NCBI GenBank assembly: GCA_934364805.1
Contig: CAKRMH010000020.1
Coordinates: forward strand, 1 to 46,471
Length of the DNA stretch: 46,471 bases
From: an uncultured Lachnospiraceae bacterium
GTDB taxonomy: Bacteria > Bacillota > Clostridia > Lachnospirales > Lachnospiraceae
Direction: 5' to 3'
Shown here: positions 16,732 to 25,343 of the stretch, in pieces
How the letters are laid out: each line of letters begins with the position of its first letter
How positions within the stretch are numbered: the stretch's first letter is position 1
The notes under the pieces: model-generated
Seen by the model: the letters and a program-made list of their open reading frames with translations, nothing else
Database searches by the model: none
What the model was told of the DNA's origin: nothing
Program-made: the position numbers and the translations under genes

Positions 16732-17772
16732 ATGAAAATAGGAAAGCGTGAGATTGGAAACGGTTATCCGACATATATTATTGCTGAAATGTCGGCCAAT
16801 CATGCAGGTGATATTAAGCGTGCAAAAGAGATTATACATGCAGCAAAAGAATCAGGAGCCGATTGTATAAAGATACAGACATATACACCGGATACAATAA
16901 CAATTGATTGTGATTTGCCGTATTTTCATATATCGGATGGAACATGGAATGGCGAAAACCTGTATCAGTTATATCAGAAAGCATATACTCCATGGGAATG
17001 GCAGAAAGAATTGAAAGAGGAGGCAGATAATGTCGGAATCGATTTTTTTTCTTCTCCGTTTGATAATACTGCAGTTGATTTCCTGGAAGAGATTGGGGTG
17101 GAATTCTATAAGATTGCATCTTTTGAATTAGTTGATATTCCATTAATTGAATATGTGGCTTCTAAAGGGAAGCCTGTTATTATGTCAACGGGAATGGCAA
17201 CGCTTGCAGAAATTGATGAGGCTGTGTCTGCTGTACGGAGGCAGGGAAATGAAAATCTTGCACTGTTGCGCTGCGCAAGTGCATATCCAGCAATCACAGA
17301 TGAGATGAATTTACGTACGATGAAGAATATGCAGGAAACATTTGGAGTTCCTGTGGGACTATCGGATCATTCTATGGGATCGGTTGGGGCGGTTACTGCA
17401 GTGGCAATGGGAGCAAGTATCATTGAAAAGCATTTTTGCATGGATCGTGCAATTGAAAATCCAGACTCCACATTTTCTATGAATCCTGAGGAGTTTGGCC
17501 AGATGGTACATGACATTCGCCAGGCAGAGACAGCAATTGGATGTGTAAAGTATGGACCGACAGAACAGGAAAAGGAAAATCTTCAATTTCGTCGGTCTAT
17601 TTTCTGTGTAAAAGATATAAAAAAGGGAGAAAGTATAACAAAGGAAAATATTCGGATTATTCGACCAGGATATGGACTTGCACCAAAGCATTACAACGAA
17701 ATAATGGGGCAAAGGGCATTACAGGATATAAAAAGAGGAACGCCATTACAGTTTGGTATGATTGGTAACTGA
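16732..17772 (+). CDS. pseI: Pseudaminic acid synthase PseI
   Basis: 346 residues. NeuB-type synthase: IAEMSANHAGD (17-27) and KIQTYTPD (47-54) with the PseI-specific surroundings ENLYQLYQKAYTPWEW, then FFSSPFDNTAVDFLE, YKIASFELVDIPLI, VIMSTGMA and GLSDHS. The C-terminal antifreeze-like SAF domain starts near residue 285 and includes RPGYGLAPKHY. It condenses 6-deoxy-AltdiNAc with phosphoenolpyruvate. The end overlaps an alternative TTG start of the following acetyltransferase. Confidence 0.95.
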   Translation: MKIGKREIGNGYPTYIIAEMSANHAGDIKRAKEIIHAAKESGADCIKIQTYTPDTITIDCDLPYFHISDGTWNGENLYQLYQKAYTPWEWQKELKEEADNVGIDFFSSPFDNTAVDFLEEIGVEFYKIASFELVDIPLIEYVASKGKPVIMSTGMATLAEIDEAVSAVRRQGNENLALLRCASAYPAITDEMNLRTMKNMQETFGVPVGLSDHSMGSVGAVTAVAMGASIIEKHFCMDRAIENPDSTFSMNPEEFGQMVHDIRQAETAIGCVKYGPTEQEKENLQFRRSIFCVKDIKKGESITKENIRIIRPGYGLAPKHYNEIMGQRALQDIKRGTPLQFGMIGN

Positions 17773-17791
17773 TATAGGGAATCATGGCATT

Positions 17792-18241
17792 ATGGAAGAA
17801 AAATATTTGAGATTAGCGGAAATGGAAGATATGGATTTGCTCTTTATGTGGGCGAATGAAGAAATGGTAAGAAAAAATTCATTTTCAACCAGACAGATTA
17901 CATATGAAGAACATGTAAATTGGTATCAGAATCTATTGAAAGATAATCAACGTAAGCAATATATTTTCATGTGTGGAAATCAACCAGTAGGACAAGCGAG
18001 GATTACGCTGCAGGGAAATGTCGCTGAGATTGGGTATAGTATATGTGTGACAGAACGTGCAAAAGGTTATGGAAAAGAATTGCTGGATAGGATTAGCAGG
18101 CAGGCCTGGAACGATTTTCCCAATATCAGCAGAGTGATTGGAAGAATAAAGCCGGACAATGTTGCATCACAGAAAGCTTTTTCTGCTGCAGGATATAAAG
18201 AGACTTATAGAGTTTATGAGATTGAGAAGGAGAATATATAA
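17792..18241 (+). CDS. pseH: PseH-type N-acetyltransferase (GNAT)
   Basis: 149 residues. The C-terminal half shows GNAT features: AEIGYSICVTERAKGYGKELL (acetyl-CoA-binding R/QxxGxG/A-like loop) and a downstream NVASQKAFSAAGYKE, with the N-terminal MEDMDLLFMWANEEMVRKNSF, typical of the PseH subgroup. It would acetylate the 4-amine of the UDP-altrosamine intermediate using acetyl-CoA. I chose ATG 17792, which leaves 19 bases after pseI; an in-frame TTG at 17762 would overlap pseI and lacks an SD. The SD before 17792 is weak (AGGGA). Confidence 0.88.
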   Translation: MEEKYLRLAEMEDMDLLFMWANEEMVRKNSFSTRQITYEEHVNWYQNLLKDNQRKQYIFMCGNQPVGQARITLQGNVAEIGYSICVTERAKGYGKELLDRISRQAWNDFPNISRVIGRIKPDNVASQKAFSAAGYKETYRVYEIEKENI

Positions 18242-19248
18242 TGATATATATTCGAACTGACATGAATGATCAGATTGCAACCGGGCATATCATGAGATGT
18301 CTTTCTATTGCGGATGCATTACATCAAATTGGAGAATCTGTAAAATTTATAGTTGCAGATAAGAATGCGGTTGCCCTTATAGAAAAACGAGGATATACAA
18401 GCATTATCCTAGGAACAGATTGGAATAATAAAGAAGAAGAACTTCCGTTACTTAAGGATGTAATTTATAAGTTTAATATATCAAAATTGTTGATTGACAG
18501 TTATCAGGTGACACAAAATTATTTACAGCAGTTAAGCAATTATGTGAAAATTATGTACATTGATGATTTGAACATGTTTGAATATCCAGTGGATACGATT
18601 GTTTGTTATGCAAACTATTGGAGCAAATTTCATTATGAGAAGAATAAATCCAGTAGAAAATATTTGGTGGGAACTGAGTATGTACCACTTCGTAAAGCGT
18701 TTTGGAATTGTAAAGAGAAAGCTATCAAAAAAGATGTAGATACACTTTTACTCTTGTCGGGAGGAACTGATACATACAATTTTCTTGGGAATATGCTGCA
18801 ACGAGTAAATTTAAAGAATTTAAAAAAAATAGATGTGATATGTGGTCGATATAATGAGAACTATGAAAATCTTTGCGCTCGGTATAAGGAACACTTGAAT
18901 GTTGTGATTCATAAAGATGTTTCTGATATTGAGAAATATATGGAAGAAGCAGATTTGGCTATATCGGCAGGAGGAACAACGCTTTATGAATTGTGTGCAA
19001 TTGGAACTCCGACTATTTCATATTCGTTTGTAGATAATCAACTGGACAATGTAAGACAATTTGAGCAGGATAAACTGATCAATTATGCAGGGGATCTTAG
19101 AATGGATGATGTAGTTGACAATGTGGTAAATTTGATAGAAAAGTATCAAATGGATTATGAATTACGAAGGAAGTGTTCCAAAAGAATGCAGAATCTTGTA
19201 GATGGTAAAGGCTCAGAACGACTAGCACAAGCATTAGTGAACATGTAG
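18241..19248 (+). CDS. pseG: UDP-2,4-diacetamido-2,4,6-trideoxy-altropyranose hydrolase PseG
   Basis: 335 residues. A GT-B-fold hydrolase with GHIMRC at 15-20, whose His16 corresponds to the catalytic base of PseG, and LAISAGGTTLYELCAIGTPT in the C-terminal half for UDP binding. It removes UDP from the altropyranose derivative, giving the free sugar for PseI. The ATG overlaps the pseH stop by one base (TAATG), which shows translational coupling. This gene and its neighbours are AT-rich. Confidence 0.93.
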   Translation: MIYIRTDMNDQIATGHIMRCLSIADALHQIGESVKFIVADKNAVALIEKRGYTSIILGTDWNNKEEELPLLKDVIYKFNISKLLIDSYQVTQNYLQQLSNYVKIMYIDDLNMFEYPVDTIVCYANYWSKFHYEKNKSSRKYLVGTEYVPLRKAFWNCKEKAIKKDVDTLLLLSGGTDTYNFLGNMLQRVNLKNLKKIDVICGRYNENYENLCARYKEHLNVVIHKDVSDIEKYMEEADLAISAGGTTLYELCAIGTPTISYSFVDNQLDNVRQFEQDKLINYAGDLRMDDVVDNVVNLIEKYQMDYELRRKCSKRMQNLVDGKGSERLAQALVNM

Positions 19249-19270
19249 TAATTATGAAGGAGGAGTTTTT

Positions 19271-20395
19271 ATGATACCATACGGAAGACAGACAATAGAA
19301 GAAGATGATATACAGGCTGTTGTAGATGTATTAAGATCAGACTATCTGACAACAGGTCCGAAGATTGCAGAATTTGAAAAAATGGTTGCGGATTATGTTG
19401 GAGCAAAATATGCTGTAGCAATCTCCAATGGAACATCGGCACTTCATGCGGCGTGTTATGCAGCAGGAATAAAACCAGGAGATGAAGTAATTACAACTCC
19501 ATTAACCTTTGCTGCATCAGCAAATTGTGTGTTATATTGTGGTGGAACTCCGGTATTTGCAGATGTTGATCCGAAGACTTATAATATTGATCCGAAAGAT
19601 ATTCGTAGAAAAATTACAGACAAAACAAAAGCGATTATTGCAGTTCATCTTGCAGGACAGCCTTGTGATATGGATGAGATACATAAGATTGCAGAGGAAC
19701 ATCATTTAATTGTTATTGAAGATGGTGCGCATGCACTTGGCTCGGTATATAAAGGAAAGAAAGTCGGCAGTTTATCTGATATGACAACTTTTAGTTTTCA
19801 TCCTGTTAAACCTATTACGACAGGCGAGGGCGGTATGATTGTAACGGATAATGAAGAGTTTTATCAGAAAATGATGCTGTTTCGCAGTCATGGAATTACA
19901 AGAGATGAAAATCTTATGACGAGAAATGATGGTCCGTGGTTTTATCAGCAATTGGATTTAGGATTTAATTATCGTATTACAGATATTCAGTGTGCACTTG
20001 GATGCAGTCAGATGAAGAAACTTGACCGATTCTTAGCACGCAGAAAAGAAATTGTAAACAGATATAATGAAGCGTTTGCAGATTGTGAGAATATTGTAAC
20101 ACCATATCAGCTTCCGGATACGGAAAGTGGATGGCATCTATATATTATACAGGTCAAAAACTGTGATAGAAGAAAAGTTTTTGAGCAATTAAGAGAATGT
20201 GGAATTGCGGTAAATGTACATTACATTCCGGTATATCTGCATCCATATTATCAGGAACATGGATACGCAGACGTACATTGTACCAATGCAGAAGAAGTGT
20301 ATTCGCACATTATCAGTCTTCCCCTGTATCCGACTTTGACGGTGGAAGAACAGAGATATGTTATTAAAATGGTAAAAGAACTAAGTAAAATATAA
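19271..20395 (+). CDS. pseC: UDP-4-amino-4,6-dideoxy-N-acetyl-altrosamine transaminase PseC
   Basis: 374 residues. DegT/DnrJ/EryC1 PLP aminotransferase: GTSALHAA near 54-61, VIEDGAHALGS (D151 pairs with the pyridine N) and SFHPVKPITTGEGGM with the PLP lysine at K180. The opening MIPYGRQTIEEDDIQAV matches PseC. It aminates the 4-keto intermediate from PseB with glutamate as donor. The SD GGAGG lies in AGGAGGAG upstream. It is the last gene of the pse block and is followed directly by a terminator. Confidence 0.94.
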   Translation: MIPYGRQTIEEDDIQAVVDVLRSDYLTTGPKIAEFEKMVADYVGAKYAVAISNGTSALHAACYAAGIKPGDEVITTPLTFAASANCVLYCGGTPVFADVDPKTYNIDPKDIRRKITDKTKAIIAVHLAGQPCDMDEIHKIAEEHHLIVIEDGAHALGSVYKGKKVGSLSDMTTFSFHPVKPITTGEGGMIVTDNEEFYQKMMLFRSHGITRDENLMTRNDGPWFYQQLDLGFNYRITDIQCALGCSQMKKLDRFLARRKEIVNRYNEAFADCENIVTPYQLPDTESGWHLYIIQVKNCDRRKVFEQLRECGIAVNVHYIPVYLHPYYQEHGYADVHCTNAEEVYSHIISLPLYPTLTVEEQRYVIKMVKELSKI

Positions 20396-20402
20396 TGGAA
20401 AC

Positions 20403-20428
20403 AGTACTCCTTCGGGGGTACTATTTTC
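20403..20428 (+). terminator. Intrinsic terminator with UUCG loop after pseC
   Basis: AGTACTCC (20403-20410) pairs with GGGGTACT (20415-20422, one wobble pair) closed by the very stable TTCG tetraloop, then ATTTTCTT. It ends the maf-pse operon. Confidence 0.85.
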
Positions 20429-20672
20429 TTATAAAAATAAAATTACATTTTATCATGGATCAAACAAATAATATGAACATATCATGCAAATAAATTTTCC
20501 CATTGCCGAATCGATTCTGTCATGTTATATTGAAGTTACATTAATCGGGTGTTTTCTTACACTCACAGTTTTTATGGCTGATTCAGCCGAAGATTCCAAT
20601 GATACTGTAACTGAATAACATGGGAGAATTTTTATTGTGGAATTCTCTTTTGTGCAAAAAGGAGAAGGGGTT

Positions 20673-21740
20673 ATGATTTACAGAAAAGCAGGCACGTATC
20701 TGGCTCAGACGTTGGATGAGGTGGAACGGGGAAAGGCAATGTGTGATGATTATGCAAAATGTATTTTGGCGGATCCACAGATTCTGGCTAATATTATTAA
20801 AACGATCATTCCACAGTTTGGAGATATGTCGATCGACGAGATTATACCATGTATTGGGGAGACGGTGGTAACGCTCCGGGTTCCGGAACTTTTGTTTCGT
20901 AAAGTGGAAAATACTGGAACAGAGGATATTGATGAAGAGGATGGAAAAATTATTTACGATATTAAGTTCCCGTTGTATTATAAGAACAAAGAGATGAAGA
21001 TTATCGTAAACGTTGAGGCACAGAAAAGTACACAACCATCGAAATTGGGATATCATCTTGAAAATCGAATTACGTATTATATGTGCCGTATGATTTCTTC
21101 ACAAAAAAATATTGAATTTTTTCATTCAAATTATGATGATATTAAGAATGTTTATAGCATCTGGATCTGCATGGATACGAATATCAAGGAAGATTCTATC
21201 TTGAAATTTTCGATGAATACAGAGCAGATATTTGGAGAGACTACATGGAATCCACCGATGGATCTGTTGAATGGCGCAGTGATCAGGATACGGTCTGGAA
21301 ATTCCAAAGAGGAATCTAGGAACAAGTTGATTGCCATGTTGGAACTTTTGTTTTCAAAGACAGAAACAAAAAAGAAGAAACAGGAGCTGGAACAGAATTT
21401 TAACTTAAAAATGAGTACACAATTAGAAGGGTGTGTGGAGACAATGTGTAATATCAGTGATTATTTTGAAGAAGTTGCCATGGAAAGAGGATGGCAAAAG
21501 GGTATGGAAAAGGGAATGCAAAAAGGTGAATGCATGCAGCTGATCAGGCTGGTGATTGCGAAGCTGCGTAAACATATGACTGTGGAAGAAACTGCAGAGA
21601 TGTTAGAGCAATCGGAGGATACAATTCGGCGGATATATGAGATCGCAGAGAAGATGGCGCCGGATTATGATGCAGACCAGATCCTGGAGCAGTTATTACC
21701 GTCTTTTGAATGCACTGCGGAAGAAATTACATACAGATAA
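20673..21740 (+). CDS. Rpn/PDDEXK-family transposase-like protein
   Basis: 355 residues from ATG 20673 (SD AAAAGGAG). It has a nuclease-like core with D96 (IIYDIKF) and E115-x-Q117 (IVNVEAQK), as in PD-(D/E)XK proteins annotated as family transposases. A repeated KGMEKGMQKGE stretch near 275-285 and a C-terminal helix-turn-helix-like segment (MTVEETAEMLEQSEDTIRRIY) follow. Only the same active-site pattern links it to the ORF at 7597; overall they are different. No inverted repeats or target duplications were noticed around it, so movement is unproven. Confidence 0.75.
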   Translation: MIYRKAGTYLAQTLDEVERGKAMCDDYAKCILADPQILANIIKTIIPQFGDMSIDEIIPCIGETVVTLRVPELLFRKVENTGTEDIDEEDGKIIYDIKFPLYYKNKEMKIIVNVEAQKSTQPSKLGYHLENRITYYMCRMISSQKNIEFFHSNYDDIKNVYSIWICMDTNIKEDSILKFSMNTEQIFGETTWNPPMDLLNGAVIRIRSGNSKEESRNKLIAMLELLFSKTETKKKKQELEQNFNLKMSTQLEGCVETMCNISDYFEEVAMERGWQKGMEKGMQKGECMQLIRLVIAKLRKHMTVEETAEMLEQSEDTIRRIYEIAEKMAPDYDADQILEQLLPSFECTAEEITYR

Positions 21741-21931
21741 TATACGTTCTGCATAAATACTTTTAGCTTCCATTATTTATTTCTCACAAAGTTATGTGGC
21801 AGAGACTGATTTTTGTTGCTTTTATCGGAAGGCTCGTTGTACATTGGAGACATGACCGGCGGTTCATACCGATAGCAGGTCAGCACTCGCGGGGAATGAT
21901 CATAACAAGAGTTAGAGATAAGGAGCTGTTT

Positions 21932-24100
21932 ATGACAAAAACAAAAAGAATTTGTTCCTACGCGCTGATGCTGGCCGCATTAGGGCTTGTTAGTAGTCCG
22001 CTTCGGACTGAGGCGAAAGAGTGTGCGGTTGACCGGAGTGACGTGGAAATGGATGTGTTTTCCGGGGGAGATTCCCTGAAGATTGGGTATGCGGTTACAA
22101 ACGACAAAATGCAGGAGATTCTGGAGCAGATTCCACAGGAGACAAAGCTTGAAGAACTGACATTTTACGTGGAGCCACTGGAAGATATCCACATTACGCG
22201 TGGAACATTTGATGAGATCGTGCTGCAATATGTGTCCACAGAGGAAGATTCGGAGTATGGACCGGCTGTCTGCGTGGAACAAGATGCACAAATAGATCAG
22301 GTCCGGGTTATTGGCGGCAATGTAAGGATTGGAGTTGATGTGCAAAGTCTTTCCGTACTTCATAAGACGATCGATTCGGATTATATTTATGGAACAGAAA
22401 GCGTAAGAGGTGCACAGGATTACAGTAGTTATGCAGGAAACTGTATATTGGAGCCGGGGTACTCGGTTGGAAATATTGACCTGTATGAATATTATTATGA
22501 CGGTGTTATGGAAAAGGATGTACTGCTGTGCAAGGAATCTGCACCAGAGGATCAAATGCCGTATTGCATGCAGGATGCGGAGTCGGTATTATTCCGGAAG
22601 GGGGAATGGAATCCGGAACTTTTCCCGCTTGAGAAAAGGGCTGACTGGCAGCAGAACTATGAGAAGGAGCAGGGATATGTATTTTCTTATCAGGGGCGTT
22701 TTACAGAGGGGAGAATGCACTGGAAACGGGTTGCAGAAAAAGACGGCACATATTTATCGTCATGTGAGCTTGATGAGGCGTTTTCAGAGGATAGGATCCC
22801 TGCGGACAGCAGGCTTATCATAGAAGGTGATCTGACCACACCGGTAAAACTGAACGGAAATTATGATAAACTGACGCTTCGCACGGGATTCATTGAGGTT
22901 GCGGGCAATGTGAAGGAACTTGTGATTCAGGACAGGATGCGTTTTTCCCCGGAGGCAGGTGGATTAAAGGTTCTTGTTAACGGGGATGTTTCAAGCCTGG
23001 TACTTCTTGGAGATTGTGTGGATACACAGCTGATCATTAACGGAAGTATCGGAGTGGGAAGGAAAAGTTTCTGTGTGCGTGGACCGGATGAACTGGGCTA
23101 TGTTTATTTTTCGGCTGCAAAAGGGGAAAGTGGATTGATATGGTCGGAAGGAATGCCGGCTGACGGCATTTATTTCTATGAAGATGAGACCTGCAGCGGA
23201 GCTGGATATCGGATCAGTGGCAGCCCTCGGCAGAATGCGGCACGATTTGGAATGGATCACAGAGAACAGCGGAATTACTATAATCGTATTGCATTTGATA
23301 ATCTGGGAATGGATTTTTCGATGGCTGTACTGACGGAGGCAGAGCAAAAGAATATACTGGCTCAGATTAGCGGGAAAACGGATGAATATTTGGATTATGC
23401 AGGGCTGGCGTTTGCGCTTTCACCGATGAGTTATTATGAGACGGAAGATGGCTTATACATGACAGAGGGGGATGGAGCATGCCCTGGGATGGTATCGGAG
23501 CCGGTGGAGTTTCAGATACGGCTTCCCGATGAGTGGATGCAGAAGGAAAGGCTTTTCGTGGAGGAGTCTGCGCCGGTACAATATTATATTGTACGGATGC
23601 ATCAGGATCCGCAGACGGACGAGGTGGAATACACCCTTTTGGATTGTGAAAAGGAAGGTGCTTTGCTGCGGTTTATGACCGATCGGTTCTCAACGTTTGC
23701 TGTGGTACGTGGAATTATGACAGTTCCGGAAGCTGTACCGGAGAAGAAACCTGAAGAAATACCTGAGAAATTATCGGAACAGGAACCCGAGGGAATACCT
23801 GAGAAATTACCAGAACAGGAAGTTGAGACAATACCGGAGACAATGCCGGTGACAGAATCAGAAGAAACGCCAGTTTCAGGGAAAAATATGACCGCATTAG
23901 CGCCAGAGAGAACGGAAAAGGAAAAAACACCATCGATGACACACATTCATGCACCGGACACAGGGGATAACACACCGGATATATGTGGATTCTTTCCGTT
24001 ATTTTTAACTGGTATGTTCATAATCTGTTGGATTTATGCAATTTGCTGGCCCCAAAATAAAAAACTCCCTTTTGACACGCTGATTTTTATGGTAGAATAA
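21932..24100 (+). CDS. Secreted surface protein with Pro/Glu repeat stalk and sortase-like tail
   Basis: 722 residues from ATG 21932 (SD AAGGAG, 21920-21925). A signal peptide is visible: basic KTKR, then hydrophobic ALMLAALGLVSS, with a likely cleavage after TEA. The body (about 40-595) is not recognised; several segments (LTLRTGFIEVAGNVKELV, LKVLVNGDVSSLVLLG) have the alternating pattern of a beta-helix. A 12-residue Pro/Glu repeat (about 610-645) forms a likely wall-spanning stalk. The C-terminus has APDTGD, a hydrophobic segment and a short tail (NKK then more), like a weak LPxTG signal. Surface anchoring is inferred; no function is assigned. Confidence 0.6.
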   Translation: MTKTKRICSYALMLAALGLVSSPLRTEAKECAVDRSDVEMDVFSGGDSLKIGYAVTNDKMQEILEQIPQETKLEELTFYVEPLEDIHITRGTFDEIVLQYVSTEEDSEYGPAVCVEQDAQIDQVRVIGGNVRIGVDVQSLSVLHKTIDSDYIYGTESVRGAQDYSSYAGNCILEPGYSVGNIDLYEYYYDGVMEKDVLLCKESAPEDQMPYCMQDAESVLFRKGEWNPELFPLEKRADWQQNYEKEQGYVFSYQGRFTEGRMHWKRVAEKDGTYLSSCELDEAFSEDRIPADSRLIIEGDLTTPVKLNGNYDKLTLRTGFIEVAGNVKELVIQDRMRFSPEAGGLKVLVNGDVSSLVLLGDCVDTQLIINGSIGVGRKSFCVRGPDELGYVYFSAAKGESGLIWSEGMPADGIYFYEDETCSGAGYRISGSPRQNAARFGMDHREQRNYYNRIAFDNLGMDFSMAVLTEAEQKNILAQISGKTDEYLDYAGLAFALSPMSYYETEDGLYMTEGDGACPGMVSEPVEFQIRLPDEWMQKERLFVEESAPVQYYIVRMHQDPQTDEVEYTLLDCEKEGALLRFMTDRFSTFAVVRGIMTVPEAVPEKKPEEIPEKLSEQEPEGIPEKLPEQEVETIPETMPVTESEETPVSGKNMTALAPERTEKEKTPSMTHIHAPDTGDNTPDICGFFPLFLTGMFIICWIYAICWPQNKKLPFDTLIFMVE
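23759..23866 (+). repeat. Three tandem 36-bp units encoding a 12-residue repeat
   Basis: Units at 23759-23794, 23795-23830 and 23831-23866, each beginning ATACC. They encode IPEKLSEQEPEG, IPEKLPEQEVET and IPETMPVTESEE. The first two are close copies and the third has diverged. They lie just before the sortase-like tail of the surface protein. Confidence 0.85.
24072..24098 (+). promoter_or_regulatory. Probable sigma-A promoter before glycosyltransferase pair
   Basis: TTGACA (24072-24077) and an extended -10 TGGTAGAAT (TAGAAT 24093-24098) are separated by only 15 bp, shorter than ideal. It lies inside the last codons of the surface-protein gene. Confidence 0.45.
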
Positions 24101-24163
24101 GAACTGAGAATACGGAATATGTATCCGGATATGATGTTGAAAAGTGTTTTGGAGAGGGACAAG

Positions 24164-25333
24164 TTGAGCAAAACAATGATATTTTTTCAGGGTGTCTATG
24201 ACACCCTTGATTTATTTACGGACAGTCTGATCGAGGCATTTTCGCAGATGGGCATGGAAACATTCGTTTATCATGCTTCGCATCAGGAGAAAAGCAAAGA
24301 AGAACTGTTGAAGCTGTTGGAGAGGTCTGATGATACAGCTGTCGTTACGTTTAATAATCTGGGCTACAATCTCGATCTTGCGGATGGACGCAATATCTGG
24401 GATGTATACAATGTGCCATATGTCGATATTCTGATGGATCATCCGTTTCATTATGGCAGACCGCTGTCTCATATGCCAGAGACGGCGGTGATTCTGTGCA
24501 CCGATAAGAATCATGTGGCATATATCAGACGGTTTTTCCCGAATATCCGAAAATGCGGTTTCCTTCCGCACGCCGGAGTGGAATATGTTCCTCATGGCGG
24601 AGCACTGGATACAAGAAAAATATCTGTGCTTTATGCTGGTGCGCTTCCGATCTATACCGTGTCAAAAATGATTCCGGATCTGCGCTCGATCCCGGAAGTG
24701 GATGGGGAAGACATGGCACAGACAGTGCTTGCAGAGCTGGTGCATCATCCATATAAGACAACAGAACAGGCGATTGAGGAGTATGTCCGGTCCGCAAGAG
24801 GTGACGTATCTGACGAACGGCTGCATGAGTTAATTGTGACGATGCGGTTTCTGGATTCCTATGCAACATCCTTCTTCCGGGAACAGGCAGTGCGAAGTCT
24901 GGTGGAAAATGGAATTTCTGTCACGGCATATGGTGTCGGCTGGAACCAGTGTGAGTGGAGTGATCATCCGAACCTGATCTATGGTGGAAAAGTGCTGGCA
25001 CCTCAGATCCTTCCGCTTATGAATGATTCAAAGATCGTGCTTAACACATTGACATGGTTCAAGGCGGGCGCACATGACCGCATTTTTAATGGAATGCTGG
25101 CGCAGGCAGCAGTTGTGACAGACGATTCTACATACTTAAATGATATCTTTACAGATGGACAGCAGCTGTCGATGTTTTGTCTGGAACAGATACGAGAGCT
25201 TCCTGAAAAAGTCCATGAACTGCTGTCACATCCAAAACAACTGCAGGAACTTGCTGACCGCGGCTATGAGGCAGCACGCACTGCCCATACATGGAAGAAC
25301 CGGGCGCAGGAGATCTGTACAATGATGGAATGA
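24164..25333 (+). CDS. CgeB/DUF3880-like glycosyltransferase (first of pair)
   Basis: 389 residues if started at TTG 24164, which has a good SD (GGAGAGGG, 24151-24158); an ATG at 24119 would add 15 residues but has no SD. The N-terminal half with NLGYNLDLADGRN, YVDILMDHPFHYG and CTDKNHVAYIRRFFP resembles DUF3880, and the C-terminal half has GAHDRIFNGMLAQAAVVTD followed by ELADRGYEAART, a GT-B-type nucleotide-sugar-binding end. The sugar and acceptor are unknown. It is followed 10 bases later by a similar gene. The location near Pse genes makes a flagellar or surface glycan role possible, but only from context. Confidence 0.65.
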   Translation: MSKTMIFFQGVYDTLDLFTDSLIEAFSQMGMETFVYHASHQEKSKEELLKLLERSDDTAVVTFNNLGYNLDLADGRNIWDVYNVPYVDILMDHPFHYGRPLSHMPETAVILCTDKNHVAYIRRFFPNIRKCGFLPHAGVEYVPHGGALDTRKISVLYAGALPIYTVSKMIPDLRSIPEVDGEDMAQTVLAELVHHPYKTTEQAIEEYVRSARGDVSDERLHELIVTMRFLDSYATSFFREQAVRSLVENGISVTAYGVGWNQCEWSDHPNLIYGGKVLAPQILPLMNDSKIVLNTLTWFKAGAHDRIFNGMLAQAAVVTDDSTYLNDIFTDGQQLSMFCLEQIRELPEKVHELLSHPKQLQELADRGYEAARTAHTWKNRAQEICTMME

Positions 25334-25343
25334 GGAGAATGCA

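Noticed and set aside
12837..20395. Legionaminic acid rather than pseudaminic acid pathway
   Set aside because: PseB, PseC, PseG, PseI and PseF signatures are all of the Pse type; no GDP-sugar enzymes (LegB/C/G/PtmE type) were seen.
20429..20672. Insertion-sequence end beside the second PDDEXK ORF
   Set aside because: No terminal inverted repeats or target-site duplication were visible; the spacer is AT-rich without a clear feature.
21869..21875. CCGATAG as a sigma-28 -10 before the surface-protein gene
   Set aside because: No TAAA at the right distance upstream, and the -10 ends in G.
21741..21931. Riboswitch (c-di-GMP type) before the surface protein
   Set aside because: Some GC-rich inverted segments exist, but no recognisable GEMM core; nothing certain seen in this 190-base spacer.
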